Of a stretch of 64,000 nt of DNA, positions 33,758-42,376 are shown piece after piece (positions within the stretch are counted from its first letter, which is position 1; each line of letters begins with the position of its first letter). The notes beneath the pieces were generated by a model that made no database searches, was not told the origin of the DNA, and saw only the letters and a program-made list of their open reading frames with translations. The DNA is taken from assembly GCA_965217205.1 (NCBI GenBank), contig OZ244254.1, positions 124,001-188,000 on the forward strand, given 5' to 3'. The DNA is from Maricaulis sp947259345. GTDB lineage: Bacteria; Pseudomonadota; Alphaproteobacteria; Caulobacterales; Maricaulaceae. A program made the position numbers and the translations under genes.

Positions 33758-34823
33758 CGCCGTGATTGGAGCGGTAGGCTGCCTCGGTGGCGATCACCTT
33801 CAGATCGCTCCGGACCATTTCGCTGACCAGCTCGGGGAAGGGGGTTGTATGCTGCCAGCCCAGTTTTTCTTTCGCTTTGGTCGGGTCACCGATCAAGAGA
33901 TCAACTTCGGTCGGACGGTAGTACCGCGGATCGACGGCTACCAGCTCACGGCCGGTCGCTGCGCAGCGACCGGTTTCGGACTCGCCGGACCCCACCCATT
34001 CCAAGGTGATATCGATCTCCTTGAATGCCAGCTCCACAAACTCGCGAACCGTGTGCGTCTCTCCGGTTGCCAGCACAAAATCGTCGGCTGTGGCGTGCTG
34101 CACGATCCGCCACATTCCCTCGACATAGTCTCTTGCATGTCCCCAATCACGTTGGGCATCAAGATTACCGAGATAAAGCTTGCTCTGGCGGTTCTGATGC
34201 ATGGCTGCAACCGCACGCGTGATCTTGCGCGTCACGAAGGTTTCACCGCGGGTCGGGCCTTCATGGTTGAAGAGAATGCCGTTTGACGCGTGCATGCCAT
34301 AGGCCTCGCGATAATTCACTGCGATCCAGTAGGCATAGAGCTTCGCCGCGGCATAGGGGCTGCGGGGATAGAAGGGGGTGGTTTCGGATTGCGGAACCTC
34401 TTGCACCAGCCCGTACAGCTCTGAGGTTGAGGCCTGATAGAAGCGTGCCTTGTCCTGCAGATCGAGGATGCGGATCGCTTCCAGAAGGCGCAGCGCGCCG
34501 ATGGCATCGGCGTTGGCTGTATACTCAGGCGCTTCGAAGCTCACCTTCACGTGGCTCTGCGCCGCCAGATTGTAGATTTCGTCCGGCTGAATCTGCTGCA
34601 CCAAGCGGATCAGGTTGGTCGAGTCGGTCATGTCACCGTAGTGCATGAAGAAACGAGTCTCAGCCTCATGCGGATCAACATAGAGGTGATCGACGCGCTG
34701 GGAGTTGAATGAGGAGGCCCTGCGCTTCAGTCCGTGAACTTCATAGCCTTTGCTGAGCAGGAGCTCGGCCAGATAGGCGCCGTCCTGCCCAGTCACGCCG
34801 GTAATAAGTGCACGCTTTGTCAT
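33750..34823 (-). CDS. gmd: GDP-mannose 4,6-dehydratase
   Basis: First step from GDP-mannose to GDP-fucose. About 357 aa. GVTGQDGAYLAELLL near the N-terminus, LKRRASSFNSQRVDHLY, FYQASTSELYG, YAAAK and NHEGPTRGETFVTRKI identify it. The ATG at 34823 gives the standard N-terminus TKRALITGVTGQDG; earlier in-frame starts add unrelated residues. It is transcribed leftward into fcl. GDP-mannose synthase (manC) is not in the window, although the mutase at 10622 could supply mannose-1-phosphate. Confidence 0.97.
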   Translation of the reverse strand: MTKRALITGVTGQDGAYLAELLLSKGYEVHGLKRRASSFNSQRVDHLYVDPHEAETRFFMHYGDMTDSTNLIRLVQQIQPDEIYNLAAQSHVKVSFEAPEYTANADAIGALRLLEAIRILDLQDKARFYQASTSELYGLVQEVPQSETTPFYPRSPYAAAKLYAYWIAVNYREAYGMHASNGILFNHEGPTRGETFVTRKITRAVAAMHQNRQSKLYLGNLDAQRDWGHARDYVEGMWRIVQHATADDFVLATGETHTVREFVELAFKEIDITLEWVGSGESETGRCAATGRELVAVDPRYYRPTEVDLLIGDPTKAKEKLGWQHTTPFPELVSEMVRSDLKVIATEAAYRSNHGDV

Positions 34824-35023
34824 GAGATTCCCGGAACTTGTACAAGGTGGTTGGATCGTGGCCACCCCTGTTAAACTGTCACCCATCTGAAAACAAGCGC
34901 CGCGCCTTCCAGTACAGGCGTTTGGCACACATGCGAGCGGTGGAGGACTGGGGTGCGCGGCCTTGTTGCCCGCATCCGATTGGAGTATCGGATTGTTTCA
35001 ACACGTTGAGAAAGGGCGTCAAC

Positions 35024-35977
35024 TTGTATTATTCGGTCGCGCATTCGGAACTTGTTCACGGGGATGGCGCGCAACTTGCCCATCTCGGCGAAGCGGTGAC
35101 CTTCGATCACAACGCGCTGTACAAGTGCATTCGAGAGGATGCCGGTTCGCGCTTCGTTGTTTTGGCCGCACCGGCCGCTCGACTTTACGCAGCGTGCCTG
35201 GCGGACGGCTTGGAGGCCGAAGGGGCGCATGAGTGGGTTGCTACCCGAGCGAAGGAAATACTGGATCTGTTCCGGCACGCGCGTCGACAGGTCCTCGTCC
35301 TGCCCAGCGAGATCAGCTGGCTGTCCGGGGACATCGTATCGAGCGCTGTCCAGGCCTATTTCGATGAACGCGCGCAACCCGTTTTTCGTGTTCGCCTGGA
35401 CGACATGCCCGAGCTTTTACCGGTTTCGCTTCTCCATCAACTGGTTGGCAAGGCGGCCGTAGAGGCCAGCCCGCTTCTGACCCGTCTCGACCAGGAATTG
35501 CGAGCAAGCATGGGATGCGTCGAGCGTGACGCCGAAGTGCTGGAGCAGGAGGTTGCGATCTCATTGAGCGGCCTCACCGAGCTGATCGACCGTGCCGCCT
35601 CCGCCAACCAGACGCCCGCGGGTGTTGGCGAAGGGCCCGTGACGGCACTGGATGCCCAGCGAGCACTGGTCGCCGATCTACAGAATGCGCTTCTCGAATG
35701 CCAGTCCGAGCTCGAATGGTATCACCGGTTGGCGTCGCGTCGGGGTGGGGGTCTTGAACAGAGGCGGATCGAGCAGGAACGCGATGCGGCCGTCAAGGAG
35801 CGGGACCGACTGCGTGCGGAAAACGCCGATCAGGCCTTCACGCTGGAATGGTCCAGACGGGACGCGGAACAATTGCGCGACGCGTTGAAACAGACACGAA
35901 ACTCGACCTCCTGGAAGGTAACGGCGCCCTTGCGCATGTTTCGCGGCGGTTCCGTGGCGGACGAGGTCGTTGAGTAA
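35024..35977 (+). CDS. Unknown protein with C-terminal coiled coil
   Basis: About 317 aa, no family recognised. The N-terminal two thirds look globular (FVVLAAPAARLYAACLADGLE, VLVLPSEISWLSGDIVSSAVQAYF). The last 80 residues form a likely coiled coil rich in Arg and Glu, ending in SWKVTAPLRMFRG. That closing motif recurs at the end of coiled coils in many bacterial glycosyltransferases and glycan-cluster proteins. The stop overlaps the next start by one base (TAATG). I prefer the TTG at 35024, five bases after AAAGGGCG; longer starts to 34838 are open. Likely partner of the next two genes. Confidence 0.65.
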   Translation: MYYSVAHSELVHGDGAQLAHLGEAVTFDHNALYKCIREDAGSRFVVLAAPAARLYAACLADGLEAEGAHEWVATRAKEILDLFRHARRQVLVLPSEISWLSGDIVSSAVQAYFDERAQPVFRVRLDDMPELLPVSLLHQLVGKAAVEASPLLTRLDQELRASMGCVERDAEVLEQEVAISLSGLTELIDRAASANQTPAGVGEGPVTALDAQRALVADLQNALLECQSELEWYHRLASRRGGGLEQRRIEQERDAAVKERDRLRAENADQAFTLEWSRRDAEQLRDALKQTRNSTSWKVTAPLRMFRGGSVADEVVE

Positions 35978-37434
35978 TGCAAGGATTGTTCGGCGTCGAA
36001 ACGGCAAACTTCGGTCTGGTCGTTCATATTGGGTGCGGCGATGATGCGGGCCGCTTCTGGCAGGGTCGTGTTGACGACCTTGTCCTGGTGGAGCCTGACC
36101 CGGAGCGCGCCAATGCTGTACGGAAATGGCTCGATGGGGGCGGGTCTGGCAAGCTTGTCGAGGCAGCGGTAGCGGAGCGAAACGGCGACGGTTCCTTTCG
36201 TCGAACGAGCTTTGGCGATCTGAATAGTCTGCGCGTGCCGACCGGGGCCATGACTTTGTTTCCGGGGCTCCGAAGTCTCGAAAGCGTGCCGGTAAAGCTG
36301 ATTCAACCCAGAAACCTTTTGGCAGCCCGCGGGGCGGGGGTGTCGAGCGGCCGATCAGCCCTGGTCGTGGATGCACCGTCAGAAGTTCTGCTTGTATTAT
36401 CGGACCTCGATGAGGCGGGCTTGCTTGATGACTTTGATGCGGTCGTCATTCGTGTCGCCGAGGTACAGCTTCACGAAGGTGGCGCTGATCTGGAGCAGGT
36501 TGAAGCCTGGCTCACAGGGAGCCAGCGCCGAATTGTGTGGGAATCCGATCCCGCTGATCCGGATGTTCGTTTCGCGCTCGTCGAGAAAGACTGGAAAGCG
36601 TGCAACCTGCGGAATGAAAAGCGTGCGCTTGAGCTCGAAACGATCGTGTCGGAATTGCGACATTCCTATTCCCGGATGTCCGAAGAAAACCGTGCCAGTC
36701 TCGACCAATTGAATGAGGAAGCGGGCGCCCTGACCGCGGCGCGGGATCAAGCACGTGCCGAGGCGCAAGCCGCCCAGTCGTCGCTGGATTCGATGACGCA
36801 TGAGCGCGATGCGCTGAATGAGGAATTGGATCGACTGCGGACGGAGCATGATGAGGCCACGCAGGCAGCCCAGTCGTCGCTGGAATCGATGACGCATGAG
36901 CGCGATGCGCTCAAGGAAGAAATGGTGGCTCAGCAGGAGGCGAATTCCAAGGCTGCTGAGTCGGCCAAAAACGACCTTGAGACGCTGAAGCAGCAAGTGA
37001 ATGAGTTGAAGGCTGCCCGTGACCAAACCGCGAAAGACGCCCAGGCGAACCTCGCAGCGTTTGAAACCATGCGGAGCGAGCGTGATCGGCTGAAGGCAGA
37101 GCTGGAAGCCGCTCGGCATCGCTATGATGATCAAGATCAGGCTACAAAGCGGTTGAGTGCGGAAATCGATGCGCTACGCGACGACAACCGACTGTCACTG
37201 CGGATTCAGCGGATTGCTCAGGCCGATCTGGCTGACCTGCAAGACCGATACGCGATGCTGGCTGACGAGAAGCGTCAGTTGGAGCAATTCCTGGATGGTC
37301 TGGCGCAGAAGGTAATCGAGTCGGAGGAGAAAGAATCGCTGCCGGCGCCCAAGCGCACAGCCGGCCGGACCAGGGCCGCTTCGAAGTCCACGACGAAGCG
37401 TGCCGGAACAAAAAACCGGGCGAAGCCTTCATGA
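35977..37434 (+). CDS. Methyltransferase-like protein with long coiled coil
   Basis: 485 aa. The N-terminus (VVHIGCGDDAGRF, LVLVEPDPERANAVRKWL, KLVEAAVAE) looks like the SAM-binding half of an FkbM-type methyltransferase; the rest of that fold is less clear (VIRVAEVQLHEGGADLEQVEAWL). From about residue 210 to 440 it is a continuous coiled coil, containing a 32-residue tandem repeat (AQSSLDSMTHERDAL / AQSSLESMTHERDAL). It ends in a basic Lys/Arg/Thr-rich tail. Translation is coupled to both neighbours (TAATG before, ATGA after). It could be a scaffold or length-gauge for glycan enzymes; no function is shown. Confidence 0.7.
   Translation: MQGLFGVETANFGLVVHIGCGDDAGRFWQGRVDDLVLVEPDPERANAVRKWLDGGGSGKLVEAAVAERNGDGSFRRTSFGDLNSLRVPTGAMTLFPGLRSLESVPVKLIQPRNLLAARGAGVSSGRSALVVDAPSEVLLVLSDLDEAGLLDDFDAVVIRVAEVQLHEGGADLEQVEAWLTGSQRRIVWESDPADPDVRFALVEKDWKACNLRNEKRALELETIVSELRHSYSRMSEENRASLDQLNEEAGALTAARDQARAEAQAAQSSLDSMTHERDALNEELDRLRTEHDEATQAAQSSLESMTHERDALKEEMVAQQEANSKAAESAKNDLETLKQQVNELKAARDQTAKDAQANLAAFETMRSERDRLKAELEAARHRYDDQDQATKRLSAEIDALRDDNRLSLRIQRIAQADLADLQDRYAMLADEKRQLEQFLDGLAQKVIESEEKESLPAPKRTAGRTRAASKSTTKRAGTKNRAKPS
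36772..36911 (+). repeat. Tandem direct repeat inside the coiled-coil gene
   Basis: Two 44-base copies (36772-36815 and 36868-36911) differ at one position and start 96 bases apart, giving a 32-residue protein repeat. A third, degenerate copy is visible in the protein (AQANLAAFETMRSERDRL). The near identity points to recent duplication, and such repeats can change copy number. Confidence 0.9.
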
Positions 37435-38369
37435 GTGCATTATTGCCTCATTCCGGCGCTTCGTCTGCCTTGGATTTTGGCGACCTTGCACACTCGCCAA
37501 TGGCTGCGTTTGATCGAATGAGCCAGGCCGATCTTCGGAGCCTGTCTGAACTCCTGAAAACGCGTCCCAAAAGTGATCTGACGCCGATTCGGACTGTTCA
37601 TCATTTTGCCTGTACAGGCGGCACACTGATTGCCAGAGGGCTGCAATCGCAACCAAACGCCCTATTATTGAGTGAAGTTGACCCGCTCAGCACCATCCAA
37701 CTGAATACGCAGCGCTCGCGATTTGCCCCGACAGACCCGATCTTGCTGGCGCGGGGTGCGCTCAGCCCGATCGATGAGGACACGGCGGTGGAGATGTTTT
37801 GTGCATCGATGAAGGCATTGCACGCCCGGATGGATCGAATTGGGCGGCGCTTGATATTGCGTGATCATGCCCATTCACAATTCTGTACCGACACGGATTG
37901 GGAAAGGCGGCCGACATTGGCGGCCATGCTGGCTGATTGGTTTCCGCTGCGATCGATCGTGACCGTTCGGCATCCCATTGATTCCTATCTTGCGCTGGAT
38001 CGCAATGATTGGCGGCATTTCTCACCGTTTTCGCTCGAAGAATACGCTCGCCGCTACCTGGCATTTCTCTCCGCGTATCAGAATGTTGCAATCATCCGCT
38101 ATGAGCGGTTCGTGTCAGATCCGGATGAGACGATGCGCGAGATCTGCCGGCATCTCGAACTTGCCTACAATCCGGACTGGAAAGCGCTGATTTCGGTTAT
38201 GCGACTGTCCGGCGATAGTGGCCGGCGCGGCGACAAGATCGCACCGCGTTCGCGGCGGGATTACTCCGACGAGCTTGTCGTGGAAGCCGAGGCGAGCGGC
38301 GCGTATCAGGATCTCTGTCTGCAATTGGGCTATGACGCTGAGCTGGACAGGGCGGAACATGCCTGTTGA
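37431..38369 (+). CDS. Sulfotransferase domain protein
   Basis: 312 aa. The 5'-phosphosulfate loop is replaced by VHHFACTGGTLIARGL (residues 56-71), a variant seen in some sulfotransferase-like proteins. SIVTVRHPIDSYLALDRNDW near 190 is the 3'-phosphate site, with Arg and Ser in place, and YERFVSDPDETMREICRHL is typical of the C-terminal part. The ATG overlaps the coiled-coil gene's stop (ATGA). Third sulfotransferase-like gene within 8 kb; acceptor unknown. Confidence 0.75.
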   Translation: MSALLPHSGASSALDFGDLAHSPMAAFDRMSQADLRSLSELLKTRPKSDLTPIRTVHHFACTGGTLIARGLQSQPNALLLSEVDPLSTIQLNTQRSRFAPTDPILLARGALSPIDEDTAVEMFCASMKALHARMDRIGRRLILRDHAHSQFCTDTDWERRPTLAAMLADWFPLRSIVTVRHPIDSYLALDRNDWRHFSPFSLEEYARRYLAFLSAYQNVAIIRYERFVSDPDETMREICRHLELAYNPDWKALISVMRLSGDSGRRGDKIAPRSRRDYSDELVVEAEASGAYQDLCLQLGYDAELDRAEHAC

Positions 38370-38435
38370 CGACGCGGCCAGATTCGCTTTCGTCGCGGTG
38401 ATGATGGCCAGTAAACATGCCCGAAGGGGGAAATA

Positions 38436-40295
38436 GTGCCGATTTCTTTGTTCATGCCGTATTTCAAGCCATCCGATCCGGCGCGCGAGAAGGAACTGGT
38501 CCTCTGTCTGGAAAAGAACCGGGCGAATGACCTGATTTCTCATATTTATCTGATGATTGATGATGATGCCGCTGTCGATCAGTCAGATGGGCGGGTCACC
38601 GTGTTGCGGATGGACCGCAGGCCGACCTATGAGGATTGGACGCGACTCTCCGAGGCGTATTGTCCCCAGGATATATCGGTGCTTGCCAATGCCGATATCT
38701 ATTTTGACGAAACGCTGAGCCTTCTCGAGCGCGTGTTTGATGCCGACCCGACAGGGTTTGTCGCATTGAGCCGGCATGAATTGTCGGGCAGTGAAACCAG
38801 CCTGCACCCCAATCCGCATTGGTCGCAGGATACCTGGGCCTACTGGCCGGCGCACGCGTCCAACCCGGACCGTGATCGGTGCCTGAACTTCCCGCTGGGC
38901 GTACCGCGGTGCGACAACAAGGTGGCTTACACCTTCGCCGTCTATGGCCACGCCATCTACAATCCCTGCCGCGAGATCCGGAGCATTCACGTCCATGAAA
39001 CCGGCTTGAGGACCTACGACAAGAAGGGGGATCTTCGCATTGTCGGCGGCACGGCCATGGTGCATGCCAGTGAGGGCCTGACAGACCCGGCTGTGTTGGA
39101 CATTGACGTCTGGCCCGTACGATCAACTCATTTTCGTGAAGCCAAGATCAACAAGTCTCTCGAACGCTGGGCGAATGAGCGAGGCACTTCGCTCCCCCCT
39201 GTCCGGCCGATCGAACCGGGTGCGGTCGATGACCCGCTTCGCACCAAGGCGCCGCCCGCTATACGGGCCGAGACAGCACCAATCTCTTTGCCGTCGCGTG
39301 ACGGCGATCTGTATGTCGACCGGAATATTGTCGCATATGATGCGCACTGGCAGCATCCAGCCATCACCGAACAGCACGCATTCAACCAGGTCAGGCTGCT
39401 GGCGATGCGTGGCGGAAATGCCGCTTACCTCGGGTTCCCGTGGGCAACCCTGATCGATGTCAGTAATCACAACAAGGGTGATACCGATCGTCTGTCGGCC
39501 CTCCAATCCGGTCTTGAGCGCGCCGCGCGGGCCGTTTCGGGATACAAGCAGGTCATCACGGTATGTCAGCATATCCACATGCTGAACTTCCCGGAATTAT
39601 TCGAGGCGGCGGGTGTGACAGATGTATTCTGGTCACATGCCACCCACGGCCGGATCCGGTTCGGTGACGACCGGGGTTTGGCCATCCATCCATTCCCGCT
39701 CTATCCGGTTCAGATCCCGGAAGGCCCGGAGATACCGATTGAGGAGCGGCCCTATCTGTTCTCCTTCGTCGGCGCCAAGGCGACCCCGATCTATCTTACC
39801 CAGTCGCGGACCTTCCTGATCGAGGAGCTGGCCGAACACCCGCGGGGTCTCGTTCGGGATCGTGAGACCTGGCATTACAACAAGGTCGTCTATGACCATC
39901 AGGTCCTGGCGCGCGCACAGAGCAGTGCGGGGCTGATTGATACGAACGCGTCTGAAGAGTTCAAACAGGTCATGGCTCAGACGCAGTTCGCCCTTTGCCC
40001 GTCGGGTACCGGCCCGAACTCGATCCGTCTCTGGGAAACCATTTGTAGCGGTGCCATCCCGGTTGTGCTCGCCGACACCTACAAGGCTCCCGGCTCCCAA
40101 TCAATCTGGGAACAGGCGGTGATCCAATGCGGTGAAGATCGTCAGAGCATCAGCGAACTGCCAGCGCGCCTCGAGGCAATCGCAGCCGATACTGAAGCGC
40201 TGCGTCGGCGCAGGGCGGCGCTGAAAATACTTGCTGCACGCTATGGCCGAACCAATTTCGTGCCGGACGTGCTCAAGGCGCTGCTATCAGCCTAG
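38436..40295 (+). CDS. Two-domain protein with C-terminal exostosin-like glycosyltransferase
   Basis: 619 aa. The first 240 residues carry a GT-A-like or related domain (ISHIYLMIDDDAAV, DISVLANADIYFDETL with an acidic D-x-D-like segment, and WAYWPAHASN). The second half resembles exostosin/GT47: FSFVGAKATPIYL, then FALCPSGTGPNSIRLWETICSGAIPVVL, which is the family's best-conserved stretch. Two transferase domains in one chain suggest a bifunctional or processive enzyme, by analogy with exostosins. The GTG start follows GAAGGGGG. No signal peptide or membrane helix, so it should be cytoplasmic. Confidence 0.72.
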   Translation: MPISLFMPYFKPSDPAREKELVLCLEKNRANDLISHIYLMIDDDAAVDQSDGRVTVLRMDRRPTYEDWTRLSEAYCPQDISVLANADIYFDETLSLLERVFDADPTGFVALSRHELSGSETSLHPNPHWSQDTWAYWPAHASNPDRDRCLNFPLGVPRCDNKVAYTFAVYGHAIYNPCREIRSIHVHETGLRTYDKKGDLRIVGGTAMVHASEGLTDPAVLDIDVWPVRSTHFREAKINKSLERWANERGTSLPPVRPIEPGAVDDPLRTKAPPAIRAETAPISLPSRDGDLYVDRNIVAYDAHWQHPAITEQHAFNQVRLLAMRGGNAAYLGFPWATLIDVSNHNKGDTDRLSALQSGLERAARAVSGYKQVITVCQHIHMLNFPELFEAAGVTDVFWSHATHGRIRFGDDRGLAIHPFPLYPVQIPEGPEIPIEERPYLFSFVGAKATPIYLTQSRTFLIEELAEHPRGLVRDRETWHYNKVVYDHQVLARAQSSAGLIDTNASEEFKQVMAQTQFALCPSGTGPNSIRLWETICSGAIPVVLADTYKAPGSQSIWEQAVIQCGEDRQSISELPARLEAIAADTEALRRRRAALKILAARYGRTNFVPDVLKALLSA

Positions 40296-40346
40296 ATTGG
40301 CGCCTACGCGCAGAGGAGACCCGGACGACCCGAATTGCGATCATGA

Positions 40347-41201
40347 TTGGATTTGAGAATGGTGACTCACGACCCGATTTTTTCAGAATTTGATGTCGTC
40401 GAAGTCGAAACCGATGGTGCGAGCATCTATGATTTCCTCGGGGTCGGGACCCAGGTTCGCTTCAAGAAGGGCTGGTCCCGGTTCGCGCCGGAAGCGGGGA
40501 CGCGGTTCAGTGCCGAGCTGCCAGTATTGAATGAGCACTATCTCGACTGGGTTGCGGTGCTTGAGAGCGTAACGCGCGCGAGAGGCGTATATCGGTTCGT
40601 CGAGCTGGGTGCGGGCTGGGGGACCTGGTCGTCCACCGCCCTCGCAGCTGTGCGACAACGGCGTGAGATTCACGATGTTGAAGCGGTAGCAGTCGAAGCC
40701 GATCTCACTCATTGGCAATGGATGGAAGACCATTTCCGCAAAAATGGCCTGCTTACTGCGGGGGTCCATCTCATTCATGGCGCGGTCAGCGCAGAGCCGG
40801 GCGAGATTTCATTTCCTGTGATCGAGAATCCGGACGAGGACTATGGCGCGTCACTCCGTGGGACGGCGACGGCGCCAAAACATGTCACGGTACGCGCCTA
40901 CACGATTGAAGAATTGTTGAACCGGATGTCCGGCCCTGCTGATTTCATGCATATCGACATTCAGGGTGCCGAAAATAATATGGTCCCGCAGGTAATCGGC
41001 GTTCTGAATGATCGCGTGAAGACGGTGCTCGTTGGCACGCATTTGTCATCAGATGGACATCGCTCAATGGTCACGCTGTTTCGCAATGCAGGATGGCGGA
41101 TCCGAATGCACTATGAGCGTGCCGAGCTTTGCGAGATGCCCTACGGTTTGGTCCAGTCGAGCGATGGTGTGGTAGTAGCGGAAAATCCGAGGTTCGATTA
41201 G
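40347..41201 (+). CDS. FkbM-family methyltransferase
   Basis: 284 aa SAM-dependent methyltransferase. VYRFVELGAGWGTWSSTALAAV is motif I, DVEAVAVEADLTHWQWM follows, and ADFMHIDIQGAENNMVP is the acidic motif of FkbM enzymes. The TTG at 40347 is the first start; an ATG four codons in (40359) is an alternative. Probably methylates a sugar of the surface glycan. About 95 bases separate it from the methyltransferase downstream. Confidence 0.82.
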   Translation: MDLRMVTHDPIFSEFDVVEVETDGASIYDFLGVGTQVRFKKGWSRFAPEAGTRFSAELPVLNEHYLDWVAVLESVTRARGVYRFVELGAGWGTWSSTALAAVRQRREIHDVEAVAVEADLTHWQWMEDHFRKNGLLTAGVHLIHGAVSAEPGEISFPVIENPDEDYGASLRGTATAPKHVTVRAYTIEELLNRMSGPADFMHIDIQGAENNMVPQVIGVLNDRVKTVLVGTHLSSDGHRSMVTLFRNAGWRIRMHYERAELCEMPYGLVQSSDGVVVAENPRFD

Positions 41202-41296
41202 GTATCTCGGCGGAGCGTCGTATTGGCTGCCCTGTTTGCCGGGTAGATGAGCTGTGCGTCGATGGTTTATTGGGCGTCGTCTCGAGGAGGGTAAGA

Positions 41297-41986
41297 ATGG
41301 ACCAGGCTGAGTTCGATCAATACGCGGATGCATATGACCAGCAGCATGCCGCTAATATCGCTATAACAGGCGAGTCGCCGGACTATTTCGCTGAGTACAA
41401 GGCTCGAGAGACCGCGCGCATAGCACGGTTGCACGACATATCACCATCCAAAATCGTCGATTTTGGCGCGGGAATCGGGAACACCTTGCCCCATCTGAAA
41501 TCGGAGTTCCCAGACTCACGGATATATGCCGCCGATGTGTCCGAAAAAAGCTTGGCCATCTCGGCGGCACGTTTTCCTGAGATTGCCACCAACATACTGA
41601 TTAATCGGTCAATCCCACTGGAGGATGCGAGCGCGGATCTCGTGTTCACCGCATGTGTTTTTCACCATATCGATCCTGGTGAACACGGATTTTGGCTATC
41701 GGAAATCCGGCGCGTGCTCCGGCCGGGTGGATTGTTCGTCCTATTTGAGCACAATCCATTGAATCCGTTGACGCTACACGCGGTCAATACATGCCCGTTT
41801 GATGAAAATGCGATCCTCATTCGGAATAGTGAGATGCGAAAGCGCTTCCGAGTGGCTAACTGGAATGCGCCATCGTCGCGATTTCATGTGTTCTTTCCTA
41901 GTATTTTAAAAGTAATGCGGCCCACGGAACGGCTTCTGGAGTGGTTGCCCCTAGGTGGGCAGTATTCGATCTCAGCTGTTCGTTGA
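41297..41986 (+). CDS. Class I SAM-dependent methyltransferase
   Basis: 229 aa, Methyltransf_11/UbiE-like. KIVDFGAGIGNTLPHLK is motif I, IYAADVSEKSLAISAARF motif II, and ADLVFTACVFHHI with LRPGGLFVLFEHNPLNP completes the fold. The ATG at 41297 follows GAGGAGGG. Its N-terminus (EFDQYADAYDQQHAANIAITGE) resembles methyltransferases linked to polyprenyl-phosphate glycosyltransferases. Base composition begins to drop towards its 3' end, where the gtr cassette starts. Confidence 0.85.
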   Translation: MDQAEFDQYADAYDQQHAANIAITGESPDYFAEYKARETARIARLHDISPSKIVDFGAGIGNTLPHLKSEFPDSRIYAADVSEKSLAISAARFPEIATNILINRSIPLEDASADLVFTACVFHHIDPGEHGFWLSEIRRVLRPGGLFVLFEHNPLNPLTLHAVNTCPFDENAILIRNSEMRKRFRVANWNAPSSRFHVFFPSILKVMRPTERLLEWLPLGGQYSISAVR

Positions 41987-41990
41987 TATA

Positions 41991-42371
41991 ATGCAAATAA
42001 TTGACCAAATTTTCAAGTTTTTATCGGTTGGTGCAATAAATACAATTTTGGGATTGGTGATTATATTTGCGCTGCAATTATCAGGCGTTGATTATTTGTT
42101 AGCAAATTTGTCTGGTTACGCGGCGGGGCTGTTGTTCAGTTTTTTGATGAACAGGTTTTGGTCGTTTCGGGTAAGGGGAAGTGTCACTTTACTTGAGTTG
42201 GCTAGATTTTTAATCACTTTTTTGGCGGCTTACACTTCAAACTTGATTGTTGTGGCCGCTTTCGTGGAGATATTGGACGTTAGTGTGTACATATCCCAAG
42301 TAATTGGCGTTGTGGTGTATGCCGTGGTGAACTTCGTTGGCCTAAAATGTGTTGTTTTTAACGTTCGCTAG
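41991..42371 (+). CDS. gtrA: GtrA-like flippase
   Basis: 126 aa, four hydrophobic segments (about residues 8-28, 35-55, 70-92, 97-117) separated by the basic loop NRFWSFRVRG, the GtrA/PF04138 plan (MNRFWSFR is the family signature). GtrA-type proteins are thought to flip polyprenyl-phosphate-linked glucose across the inner membrane. I chose the ATG at 41991; an earlier frame start would run into the methyltransferase gene. The gene is strikingly AT-rich compared with the rest of the window, consistent with horizontal origin. Confidence 0.85.
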   Translation: MQIIDQIFKFLSVGAINTILGLVIIFALQLSGVDYLLANLSGYAAGLLFSFLMNRFWSFRVRGSVTLLELARFLITFLAAYTSNLIVVAAFVEILDVSVYISQVIGVVVYAVVNFVGLKCVVFNVR

Positions 42372-42376
42372 CAGAA

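Noticed and set aside
36841..36911. CRISPR or tandem-repeat array
   Set aside because: The repeat is only two copies, in frame, and codes for coiled-coil protein.
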